Below are positions 54,733 through 64,000 of a stretch of 64,000 nucleotides of DNA, piece after piece (position 1 is the first letter of the stretch; each line of letters begins with the position of its first letter). A model generated the notes under the pieces. The model saw only the letters and a program-made list of their open reading frames with translations, ran no database searches and was not told the origin of the DNA. Source of the stretch: Geomonas silvestris (GTDB lineage: Bacteria > Desulfobacterota > Desulfuromonadia > Geobacterales > Geobacteraceae); assembly GCF_014193515.1 (NCBI RefSeq), contig NZ_BLXX01000005.1, positions 248,001 through 312,000 of the forward strand, in the 5' to 3' direction. Both the position numbers and the translations under genes were made by a program.

Positions 54733-57189
54733 CTAGAACTCGAAGAGCAACCCTCCCAAGACGCTGGTCCCCCCCGCGTTGACCGAGCCGCCGTCGCTTG
54801 TGTCAGCGCGGGCATCCAGGTACTTCCCCTCGACAAACAGATAGGTGTGGTGGATCCCGAACTCCTTGTAGAGGCTCAGGGAGGCGTCCCGCTCCAGGCC
54901 GTCCAAGAGGATCTGCACCCCGCCGCGGGCGTGGAAGCCGTTCACGGAGCCTTTCACCGTCACCCCCGGAGCATTTTCCCGGTAGAAGAGCCGCGTGTAA
55001 CCGACGCCGGCGTAGGGGACCAGGAGCTGGTCCTCGTTCAAAACCAGACGTCCCAGGACGAACAGGTCCAGCGGGACCCGCTCGTAGGTCACCTGCTCGC
55101 TGGACTCGAGGTTGTTCGCCAGCAGGCGGCCGTTCCCGGTGCCGCGCAGGTAGCTCGCCTCCAACCCCACCTCGACCGTGCGGTGCAGCTTGTACGCCAG
55201 GGCTGCACCGTACTCAGCCTGATTCCCACCGAAAAAATTCGACCTGCTGGGGAAGCTCTCCCCACCCTTCAATTCGAGCGACCAGTGCGGGCGGTCCGGA
55301 CGCGTCTCGGCCTGAGCGGGAACCGGTGCCACAAGGCACGCGAGCGCTGCAAGGAGCACGCTGGCCACTGCGGCGTTACGGAGCTGCAGATTTTTTCTGC
55401 GCCAGATGAGCGCGCTGAGTGCGGTCACGAGGAAGAGCACGGCGAGCTTTGCTGCCAAAGAGCCGCCGGTCAGCACCAGTGACATCACGATGAGCGGGAA
55501 AAGTGCCACGCGCACCGGGGCCTTGAGCCAGGGGTGCGTGTTGATGAAATGCGCGCCGATGGGGCCGTAGTGGTAGTACCAGGCCACGAAGGCGCGTCCC
55601 GGCGCGTTGGTCATCAGGAACCTGTCCCTGAAGTCGCGCAGAGCCTGGACCTGGGGAGCGGAATAGAAGCCGAAGGCTGCGGTGGCGATGAAGCATCCTT
55701 CGTTTTTCAGGTTGGGGGTGGGGGTGGTCGCCTCCGGCATCGCGGGAACCACGGCTGACTGGCTACCTTCAATGGTGGAGCCGATTTGTGCGGTGGCCGG
55801 AGTGGATTTCGGGCTCTCGTTGGAACCGCCGGGGTTCGAGCTTATCGCGCGGTCGACCACGGCTGTTACCGAAACGGAAAATTTCGTCTCGGCGACCGGG
55901 ACCACGGCGACGTCGTACGTGGTCAGGTTGGCGAGGCCGGTGATGGTCGTGGAGAGAGTCGTCGCGCCGTCGACCGTGATGGTGTTGGTGAGGGGCGTGC
56001 CGGTCGGGCCGTATTTCACGTGGTAACCCGTGGCGCCGGCGGCCTGGCTCCAGGAGACCAGCAATCCCTGGTTCAAGGGGGTTATCCCCGTGATGCTCGT
56101 GGTGCCGGAAGGGGCCGTCGGGCCGGTCCGCGGGACGGTGATGGTCGTGCTGTTGGTTCCGAAAAGGACCTCCACGGGGGATGCCGGGGTTGCCAGCGCG
56201 GCGCTGTCGTCGGTGCTCGTGTAGTAAACCCGGTACGCGGTCACCCCGACAGTGGTGCTGGGGTTCCACGAGACGGCGATGGAGGACGAGGTGGCGTCGC
56301 TCGTTACCGTCGCGGTTACCCCGGTGATCGTTGCAATGGTCACGTCGGCTTTCGGTCCGCCGTAGGCTCCCATGTCGGATGCGCTGCTTCCTGGGTTCAG
56401 GTACAGGGGATTTCCGGTGCCGATGCACGGCGAGCCGGGTTGCAGATGGAAGTCTTTCTTGGTGGCGTCGGAGTTATCCGGATCGACGAACTTCGGATCC
56501 GGATCGGTGTGGTTCGTCGTGTTGGGGATCGAGTTGATGTCGAGGGTTACTCCGGCGCTGCTGCCCGGGTTGTAGTCGTTGTAGCTGATATTGCCAGTTG
56601 TGGCGGAGGTGGCGATCGCCTTGGTGTTGAGCGAGAAGATGTTGTTGGTGATCACCAGGTTGGTGTCGGTGCTGATGGCGACGTTGTTCCTATAGAACGT
56701 GTTGTTGACGATACTGCTGGAGGGAGAGTTGCTGACCGTGATGGCGGTATTCCCGGTTCCCGTCAGGAAAACATTGTTGGTAATACGGACCGCGGAGCTG
56801 TTGGATACGGCTATGGCGGTTCCGGAGGACAGGAAGGTGAAATTGCGGATCTCGGCTCCCGAAGCGATGCCGCTTACCGTTATCTGCGGGTTGCCGCCGT
56901 TGATGAAGGTGCCGCCGGTCCGTTCGCCGTAGATGGAGATCGGGTCCTTCATGGTGAAGCCGGAATAGGAAGTGCTGCTCGCCTCCACCTTGATCTCGAA
57001 GGTGTCCGTCGAACCGCCGATCCTGAGGCTGTGCACCGTTTCGATGGCCGCCTGGATGCTATTGAAGATGTTGGTGCCGGATCCGGTGTGCTTGACGGTC
57101 ATGGTGGTCGTCACCGCCTGGGCGGCGCCCGTCAGCGTGAGCAGAAGAAGTAGGGCAAACGAGATGACAGCAGAAAATCTGACGTTCAT
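54733..57189 (-). CDS. Beta-helix/FN3 protein with CFI-box domain fused to an outer-membrane barrel
   Basis: 818 residues; three parts. Part 1: signal peptide (cleavage after GAAQA, about 24), a right-handed parallel beta-helix of short Asn-rich coils (about 30-250, for example VRITNNVFLTGTGNTAITV), then FN3-like domains (about 300-470). Part 2: from Cys498 a CFI-box region (CFIATAAFGFYSAPQV … LRDFRDRFLMTNAPGRAFV), followed by hydrophobic helices (about 560-600). Part 3: RRKNLQLRNAAVASVLLAAL…PAQA at about 595-625 looks like a second signal peptide, with 627-818 forming a beta-barrel (ELKGGESFPSRSN … GLLFEF) ending in Phe as BAM substrates do. It may be cut by signal peptidase into two mature proteins. 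The ATG at 57189 has AAGGA. No homologue checked. Confidence 0.82.
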   Translation of the reverse strand: MNVRFSAVISFALLLLLTLTGAAQAVTTTMTVKHTGSGTNIFNSIQAAIETVHSLRIGGSTDTFEIKVEASSTSYSGFTMKDPISIYGERTGGTFINGGNPQITVSGIASGAEIRNFTFLSSGTAIAVSNSSAVRITNNVFLTGTGNTAITVSNSPSSSIVNNTFYRNNVAISTDTNLVITNNIFSLNTKAIATSATTGNISYNDYNPGSSAGVTLDINSIPNTTNHTDPDPKFVDPDNSDATKKDFHLQPGSPCIGTGNPLYLNPGSSASDMGAYGGPKADVTIATITGVTATVTSDATSSSIAVSWNPSTTVGVTAYRVYYTSTDDSAALATPASPVEVLFGTNSTTITVPRTGPTAPSGTTSITGITPLNQGLLVSWSQAAGATGYHVKYGPTGTPLTNTITVDGATTLSTTITGLANLTTYDVAVVPVAETKFSVSVTAVVDRAISSNPGGSNESPKSTPATAQIGSTIEGSQSAVVPAMPEATTPTPNLKNEGCFIATAAFGFYSAPQVQALRDFRDRFLMTNAPGRAFVAWYYHYGPIGAHFINTHPWLKAPVRVALFPLIVMSLVLTGGSLAAKLAVLFLVTALSALIWRRKNLQLRNAAVASVLLAALACLVAPVPAQAETRPDRPHWSLELKGGESFPSRSNFFGGNQAEYGAALAYKLHRTVEVGLEASYLRGTGNGRLLANNLESSEQVTYERVPLDLFVLGRLVLNEDQLLVPYAGVGYTRLFYRENAPGVTVKGSVNGFHARGGVQILLDGLERDASLSLYKEFGIHHTYLFVEGKYLDARADTSDGGSVNAGGTSVLGGLLFEF

Positions 57190-57248
57190 GTTCGGATCCT
57201 TTGGTGGCTGGAGGTGTAAAAACGGGGACAATTAAAGTTGTAGTGTCG

Positions 57249-58019
57249 TTAGCCTTTGCGCCCTACATAAACGGAGATTGGCACGGTGTAAAGGACCTTG
57301 CCGTCTTCCCGCCTCGCCTTGATGCCGACGAGGTCCTTACCGATGTCCCCCACGATCATCTCCCGCACCTTCACCTCGTCTCCCTCCTTGGGGAACGAGG
57401 CCCGCATCTGCGCTTCCAGCTCGATATCCACGCCGTAGCCGGTCTGACGGCAGTCCGAAAGCCCCGCGTCGAGGAACAGCGCGGAGAACTCCTCCGTGGT
57501 GAGCGCGTGGGTGTGCGAGGGATCCCGCAAAAGCTCGAGCCGGTCGTAGCGTGCCACCTTCTCCGGAGGCATGGCGACGTCGGCCACCAGGACCCGGCCG
57601 CCGGGACGGCAGACCCGGATCATCTCACTGAGGGCCCGGGCCGGGTCGAGCAGGTGATGGTAGCTGTAGCGGGTGATGACCAGGGAAAAACTGTCGTCGG
57701 GATAGGGGAGGGGAACCGCGTCCCCCACCTTCCAGGTCACGTTTTCCAGCCCGAGTTCGCGCTGCCGCTTCTGGGCCTGCTCGATCATGGCCGGGGTGAG
57801 ATCCATCCCCACGACCTCCCCGGCGTGTCGGGCGAACTCGCAGGCGACCAGGCCGGGACCGCAGGCGACGTCGAGCACCCGGTCTTCGGGAGAAACCCCG
57901 GACAGCTCCACCAGGATCTGAATGGCGTCGAGGTGCCCCGGCACCTGGGTGAAGGGAACCGCCTGGCGGGAAAACTGGTCCACGATCCGGGCGTGGTGTG
58001 CTTCGCTCTGCTCGCTCAT
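57249..58019 (-). CDS. Class I SAM-dependent methyltransferase (UbiE/MenG-type fold)
   Basis: 256 residues. VLDVACGPGLVACEFARHAGEVVGMDLTPAMIEQAQKR is motif I with the following acidic residue; GDAVPLPYPDDSFSLVITRYSYHHLLDPARALSEMIRVCRPGGRVLVADV is typical of the Methyltransf_11/25 group. The substrate cannot be told; quinone or sterol-like small molecules are common for this group. The start at 58019 has GGGAG about eight bases upstream. It sits between the CFI-box gene and the TPR gene, with a terminator hairpin between it and the latter. Confidence 0.87.
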   Translation of the reverse strand: MSEQSEAHHARIVDQFSRQAVPFTQVPGHLDAIQILVELSGVSPEDRVLDVACGPGLVACEFARHAGEVVGMDLTPAMIEQAQKRQRELGLENVTWKVGDAVPLPYPDDSFSLVITRYSYHHLLDPARALSEMIRVCRPGGRVLVADVAMPPEKVARYDRLELLRDPSHTHALTTEEFSALFLDAGLSDCRQTGYGVDIELEAQMRASFPKEGDEVKVREMIVGDIGKDLVGIKARREDGKVLYTVPISVYVGRKG

Positions 58020-58091
58020 GATGACTCTCCCTTTTCGGCATGAGCCGCTGCCGCGGTCCTTTTCTGCCGGCTGTGCGCGCGGCGCAAAAGG

Positions 58092-58145
58092 AAAAAGCCG
58101 TCGTACATGGAAAGCTCCAGATACCACGGCTTTTTGTGGACTGCG
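58092..58145 (-). terminator. Terminator of the TPR gene
   Basis: AAAAAGCCGT (58092-58101) and ACGGCTTTTT (58136-58145) pair perfectly around a 34-nt loop. Symmetric arms allow either direction; most likely it ends the TPR message 30 nt past its stop. Confidence 0.75.
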
Positions 58146-58175
58146 GCAGGCGCCTTGCCTGAACTCTGCGGCGCG

Positions 58176-60092
58176 TTACTCGGCGGACTTCTTCTTCGAC
58201 TTCTTCGACTTCTTCGATTTCTTGCTGCTGCCTTCGGAGTCGGACTTCTTCCCTTTCTTGCCTTTCTTCCCTTTTTTCGCCGAAGCCTTCTTCGACTTGG
58301 ACTTGTGGAAGCTGCGCGGCTCGGGGGTGAGTTCGTCCTTTATGTTGCTCAAAAGGACGGTCGCCTCTTCCAGATCCGGGTCGGCCTTCTTGGCAGCCTC
58401 GAGCGACTCCTTCGCCTCGGCTATGTTGCCGCTTTTCATCTGCACCCGGCCCATGGCGTTCAGCGCCTTGGCATGGTCCGGCTTGAGTTCCACCGCCTCC
58501 TTGTACTGGGCGATGGCCGCGTCGTACTCTTTCTGGAACTCGTAGACCAGGCCGAGCTTGTAATGGGCGTTGGCGTCGCTCGGGGCGAGTTCCACCCCTT
58601 CCTTCAACAGTTTGGCCAGGTCGTCGTAATCCTTGTTCTTCACGTAGATCGAGGTGAGCGCGGTGCGGGCGTCGGCGTCGTCCTTCTTCAGCCGGAGCAC
58701 TTCCCGGTACTCCTTGGCCGCCTCGTCGTTCAGGTTGCGCTTTCTCTGCAGGTTCGCCAGTTCGCGGTGCGCCTCCAGCGAATCGTTGTCGAGCTTTATG
58801 GCGGCGGCGTACGCCTCGGCCGCGGCAGTGACGTCCTTGGTGTTCAGGTAGGCCCGCGCGAGTTTGAGCTGCAGCACCGGATCTGCCGGGCGCTTCTTGA
58901 GCAGCTCGCGGTACTGCTCCAGGGCCTGCGGGAAGCTGCCGCGCAGGGTGTAGATGTCAGCCAGGCGGCCGCGGGCCTCCTCGTTCTCCGGAGAAGAGGA
59001 GAGCACCTGGCGGTATTCCACCACCGCCTCGTCCAGGAGCGCCTTCTTCTCGTAGATGGTCCCCAGGTTGTAGTGCAGCTGGGCGTTGTCGGCCTTGTTG
59101 CGCAGCGCCTCGCGGTAGTAGCCCATGGCATCGTCTTCGTGGCCGGTCTTCAGGAGGGCGTCGCCCAGCCGCTGCAGCACGACGGCGTCATTGGGGTTGT
59201 CGGCGATGTGCAGGCGGTACTCGACGATGGCATTGTCGAGGTCCTTCGCCGCCAGGTAGCGGTCCGCCTGGGCCAGGTGGTCCACCTTCGGTTCCACCGG
59301 GGGGGTGGGCGCGATCCCCGCCAAGACCCGCTCGTAATCCGCGCTCTTCACGTCTCCCTTGCGGGTGTACCCTTCGGAGAGCAGCCGGTGGATCTCCTTG
59401 TTGCCCGGGTCTCCGAGCGCTGCCTGCTTCAGTTCGCCCATGGCCTTGTCGGTCTCGCCCCGCGCCATGAGGAGCGATCCCAGCCCCAGGCGCGCCTGGG
59501 CGTTGCCTGGCTGCAGCACGAGCGTCCTGCGGAACTCGTCCTCGGCACGCTGGCGCTGGTCGACCGAGAGGTAGGCGGCCGCCAGGTCGGCGTGCAGTTC
59601 GGCATCCTCCGCAAACGCGTTGAGCGCCTCGCGGAAGTGGTAGATGGCCAAAAGCGGCAGCTTGCGGTCGGCGAAGAACCGGCCGAGGCCTGCGTGGTAG
59701 CGCGGGTCGTCCATCTTGAGCGCCTGGCTGATCTCGGCCGCCGCCTCCTCTCCGCCACCTTTCTTCAGGTGCAGAAGTCCCAGGTTGCCGCGCGCCGGGA
59801 AGAAGTCCGGATCGATCCCGAGGGTCTCCTGGTATTCGGCGATGGCCGCGTCGACGCTGCCGCTGCGCTCGAACTGCACCCCTTTCAGGTAGTGGCCGGC
59901 GGCGCCGCTGGGGCAGAGTTCGATGACGCGGTTTTCGGTTTCCTTCTTTTTCAGATCACTCGCCTTGGCGGGGAGTTCGAAGATGAGCTTCTTGGCTTTC
60001 TGACAGCTGTCTCCGGTGGGAAACGGCCAGTTGAACCCGGTCGAGAACAGGGTGACGACCAGGAGGGGGGCGAGCGCCGTGTATCTTTTCAT
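58176..60092 (-). CDS. Large TPR protein with lysine-rich tail
   Basis: 638 residues. A hydrophobic N-terminus (about 1-20) could be a signal peptide; Cys near 29 and 60 follow. Twelve to fourteen tetratricopeptide repeats fill about 65-580, such as GHYLKGVQFERSGSVDAAIAEYQETLGIDPD and ANAHYKLGLVYEFQKEYDAAIAQYKEAVELKPD. The last 45 or so residues are almost only Lys, Ser, Gly and Ala (KKGKKGKKGKK …), unlike the rest. TPR arrays are protein-binding scaffolds; the tail could contact nucleic acid or anionic polymers. Function unknown. The start at 60092 has AAAGGGA; the promoter is at 60190-60218. Confidence 0.88.
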   Translation of the reverse strand: MKRYTALAPLLVVTLFSTGFNWPFPTGDSCQKAKKLIFELPAKASDLKKKETENRVIELCPSGAAGHYLKGVQFERSGSVDAAIAEYQETLGIDPDFFPARGNLGLLHLKKGGGEEAAAEISQALKMDDPRYHAGLGRFFADRKLPLLAIYHFREALNAFAEDAELHADLAAAYLSVDQRQRAEDEFRRTLVLQPGNAQARLGLGSLLMARGETDKAMGELKQAALGDPGNKEIHRLLSEGYTRKGDVKSADYERVLAGIAPTPPVEPKVDHLAQADRYLAAKDLDNAIVEYRLHIADNPNDAVVLQRLGDALLKTGHEDDAMGYYREALRNKADNAQLHYNLGTIYEKKALLDEAVVEYRQVLSSSPENEEARGRLADIYTLRGSFPQALEQYRELLKKRPADPVLQLKLARAYLNTKDVTAAAEAYAAAIKLDNDSLEAHRELANLQRKRNLNDEAAKEYREVLRLKKDDADARTALTSIYVKNKDYDDLAKLLKEGVELAPSDANAHYKLGLVYEFQKEYDAAIAQYKEAVELKPDHAKALNAMGRVQMKSGNIAEAKESLEAAKKADPDLEEATVLLSNIKDELTPEPRSFHKSKSKKASAKKGKKGKKGKKSDSEGSSKKSKKSKKSKKKSAE

Positions 60093-60152
60093 GTATGTCC
60101 CTTTTTTTGAATGCGATGACATGGGCCCCGAGGGGGGCAGGGGCGGCTAACT

Positions 60153-60179
60153 GCGCGGTCTGACTCGCTTAGACCGCGC
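60153..60179. repeat. Inverted repeat just downstream of the TPR promoter
   Basis: GCGCGGTCT (60153-60161) and AGACCGCGC (60171-60179) are perfect complements around GACTCGCTT. On the - strand it covers about +5 to +31 of the expected transcript, so it could be an operator or a 5' hairpin that changes translation or stability. Confidence 0.6.
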
Positions 60180-60189
60180 TGCGGCCGGG

Positions 60190-60218
60190 ATTATACACAT
60201 CCGGACGGCCAAATTCAA
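60190..60218 (-). promoter_or_regulatory. Sigma-70 promoter of the TPR gene
   Basis: On the - strand TTGAAT (60218-60213), 17-bp spacer, perfect TATAAT (60195-60190). It lies about 100 bp before the start codon at 60092. Confidence 0.75.
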
Positions 60219-60340
60219 TTCTAAAGACCAAATCATGTGTCATTCAGGGAGTTTACTTGCCGCTTCCTGTTGCTTAAAGGGCGGCGCAACGTGAGGGGCG
60301 GATTACCTTGACTTTCATGATAAAGATGGTTAAATCAAGC

Positions 60341-60374
60341 AGACCGGCTCGAGGCTGCTACCGGTCTTTTTTTT
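60341..60374 (+). terminator. Intrinsic terminator or attenuator ahead of hsp20-lon
   Basis: AGACCGG (60341-60347) and CCGGTCT (60361-60367) form a hairpin followed by a run of eight T (60367-60374). There is no complete gene upstream of it on the + strand in this gap, so it either ends a short unannotated RNA or controls the hsp20 leader. A weak promoter-like pair, TTGACT (60309) and TTAAAT (60331), lies just before it. Confidence 0.7.
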
Positions 60375-60440
60375 GTTTAGAGTTTAAGGACACTTCACCT
60401 TTTGCCGAAACAAACGACAGTGTCCTACAAGAGGGTGTCC

Positions 60441-60884
60441 ATGGCGGTGATTCCGAAGGAACCGTTGGAGTGGCTGGGGCTGTTTCGCCAGCAGATGGAT
60501 GAGATCTTCCGCTACCTGTCCACTCTCGAGGGACGCGAGGGGTACACCGAACAGGAGATCTCGCCGCTGGTCGACATCTACGAGACCCCGACGACCTTCG
60601 TGGTCGAGGTTGAGCTTCCCGGCTGCGAGGTCAAGGACATCACCTTGAGCATCTGTTGTTCGACCCTGGTGGTCGAGGCCATCGCGCGGGACAACAGCGT
60701 CCCCGCCGGGGTCAACTACATCTGCCTGGAACGCGCCGCCGGCCGCTTCTGCCGGGCGGTGGAAGTCCCCCCCAACGCAGACCTGGACCGGGTCAAGGCG
60801 CGCTACCGGCGCGGCCTTTTGACCGTGGAGTTCCCGAGGTCCAAGGACAAAAAGACGCACATCCGGGAGATTACGATTGAGTGA
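60441..60884 (+). CDS. Small heat-shock protein Hsp20 (alpha-crystallin domain)
   Basis: 147 residues. Alpha-crystallin domain (about 35-135): PLVDIYETPTTFVVEVELPGCEVKDITLSI … GRFCRAVEVPPNADLDRVKARYRRGLLTVEFPR, with GLL in place of the usual GVL. It ends with an I-x-I-type motif (EITIE). Five Cys in the domain is unusual for this family. It binds unfolding proteins without ATP. The ATG at 60441 has GAGGG upstream; a TTG at 60402 in frame is less likely. Directly followed by lon (10 nt), so they are one operon. Confidence 0.92.
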   Translation: MAVIPKEPLEWLGLFRQQMDEIFRYLSTLEGREGYTEQEISPLVDIYETPTTFVVEVELPGCEVKDITLSICCSTLVVEAIARDNSVPAGVNYICLERAAGRFCRAVEVPPNADLDRVKARYRRGLLTVEFPRSKDKKTHIREITIE

Positions 60885-60894
60885 GGAGAATACG

Positions 60895-63353
<2,459 letters not shown>

Positions 63354-63357
<4 letters not shown>

Positions 63358-64000
63358 AACTCAAGGACCTGGGCGAGTTCGGTCTGATCGACCGGATCGC
63401 CCGCCAGGTACACAAGGCGCCGTCCGTCGTCCTCGGTATCGGGGACGACGCGGCGGCGCTGGCTCCCACCGCGGAAACCCTCACCCTGATCACCTCGGAC
63501 ATGCTCTTGGACGGGGTGCACTTCGATCTTAACTTCACCGATGCAAAGAGCCTGGGGCGCAAGTCCCTCTCGGTAAACCTCTCCGACCTGGCGGCCATGG
63601 GGGCCACCCCGCGCCAGTTTCTGCTCGGCATCGCGCTCCCCAAAGATTTCAGCACCGAACTCATGGACGGCTTCATGGCCGGCGTTCTCGAGCAGGCCGA
63701 GCGCTTCGGCGTGACGCTCGTGGGCGGCGATACCTGCTCCTCGCGCTCCGGCCTGGTGGTCTCCATCACCGCGCTGGGCGAGCAGCGTCCCGAGCGGGTG
63801 GTGAAGCGCAGCGGTGCGTCGGTGGGGGAACTCGTCTGCGTCACCGGGACCGTGGGAGACGCGGCGGCGGGACTCGAACTGTTGCGGCAGGGCGTGCGTG
63901 AGGGATTCCTGGTCTCGCGCCAATTGGATCCGGAACCGCGGATAGCAGTCGGCGTTGCCTTGGCCGACAACGGTCTTGCAACGGCGATGATCGACGTAAG
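63354..64000 (+). CDS. thiL: Thiamine-monophosphate kinase ThiL (partial, runs off the window)
   Basis: At least 215 codons, open to the window end. It starts at TTG (63354-63356), overlapping the lon stop as TTGA, with GGGGGG upstream. LKDLGEFGLIDRIAR, VLGIGDDAAALAP, LITSDMLLDGVHFDL, SLSVNLSDLAAMGATPRQFLLG and LVGGDTCSSRSGLVVSITALGE are the ThiL signatures, including the Asp residues that bind Mg2+ and ATP. It phosphorylates thiamine monophosphate to the cofactor. Coupled translation with lon is implied by the 4-bp overlap. No thi genes follow inside the window. Confidence 0.9.

Overview
This 64 kb window looks like chromosomal DNA from a Geobacter-type anaerobe (Desulfuromonadales, Geobacteraceae such as Geobacter, Geomonas or Citrifermentans). 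The basis is a 12-haem periplasmic c-type cytochrome, a complete type II secretion operon, two futalosine-pathway menaquinone genes, a K+-independent membrane pyrophosphatase, PAS sensors of the kind common in this group, and high-GC codon use. The genus is inferred from recognised protein types, not from a search.

Layout. Positions 1-520 are non-coding and carry degenerate repeats phased at about 20-21 bp in two clusters that face each other and end in ACA at 518-520. This resembles the termini of a Tn7/Tn5053/Mu-class transposon and may be a short gene-less element. Next come hppA (861-2900) and a 2,488-residue secreted repeat protein with a C-terminal dockerin-like module (3492-10958), followed 27 bp later by a lipoprotein with a cohesin-like fold (10986-11537). 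From 11.9 to 23.1 kb lie housekeeping and stress genes: a Cys-rich microprotein, glgA, an M48 protease, an OB-fold protein, clpB, ilvE, rpoH behind a perfect CIRCE operator, a MoeB/ThiF enzyme and plsY.

From 23.4 to 35.2 kb are a PAS histidine kinase, a MauE/rhodanese pair, an AI-2E-family permease, a UPF0158 gene, an LpxH-like phosphoesterase with a probable leaderless transcript, a YkgJ-type protein, a penicillin-binding transpeptidase, a YihY protein, YtxH and DUF948 proteins, the dodecahaem cytochrome, and an amino-acid ABC ATPase plus binding protein without permeases. From 35.3 to 47.0 kb, on the minus strand, is the T2SS operon gspC-D-E-F-G-H-I-J-K-L-M-N; gspH has no ATG, GTG or TTG start before its prepilin site.

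From 47.6 to 64 kb: mqnB and mqnD, a five-PAS protein with no output domain, an RlpA-like protein, two methyltransferases, two small membrane proteins, a three-part CFI-box/beta-barrel fusion protein, a large TPR protein with a lysine-rich tail, then hsp20-lon-thiL (thiL runs off the right edge).

How the genes work together. Protein quality control recurs: HrcA/CIRCE control over rpoH, a strong vegetative promoter on clpB, and hsp20 with lon in one operon. Envelope and secretion is the second theme: T2SS, several very large exported proteins that could be its cargo (inference), LpxH-like and peptidoglycan enzymes. Respiration is the third: menaquinone synthesis, cytochrome and H+-pyrophosphatase. 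No tRNA, rRNA, CRISPR array or intact transposase gene was seen.
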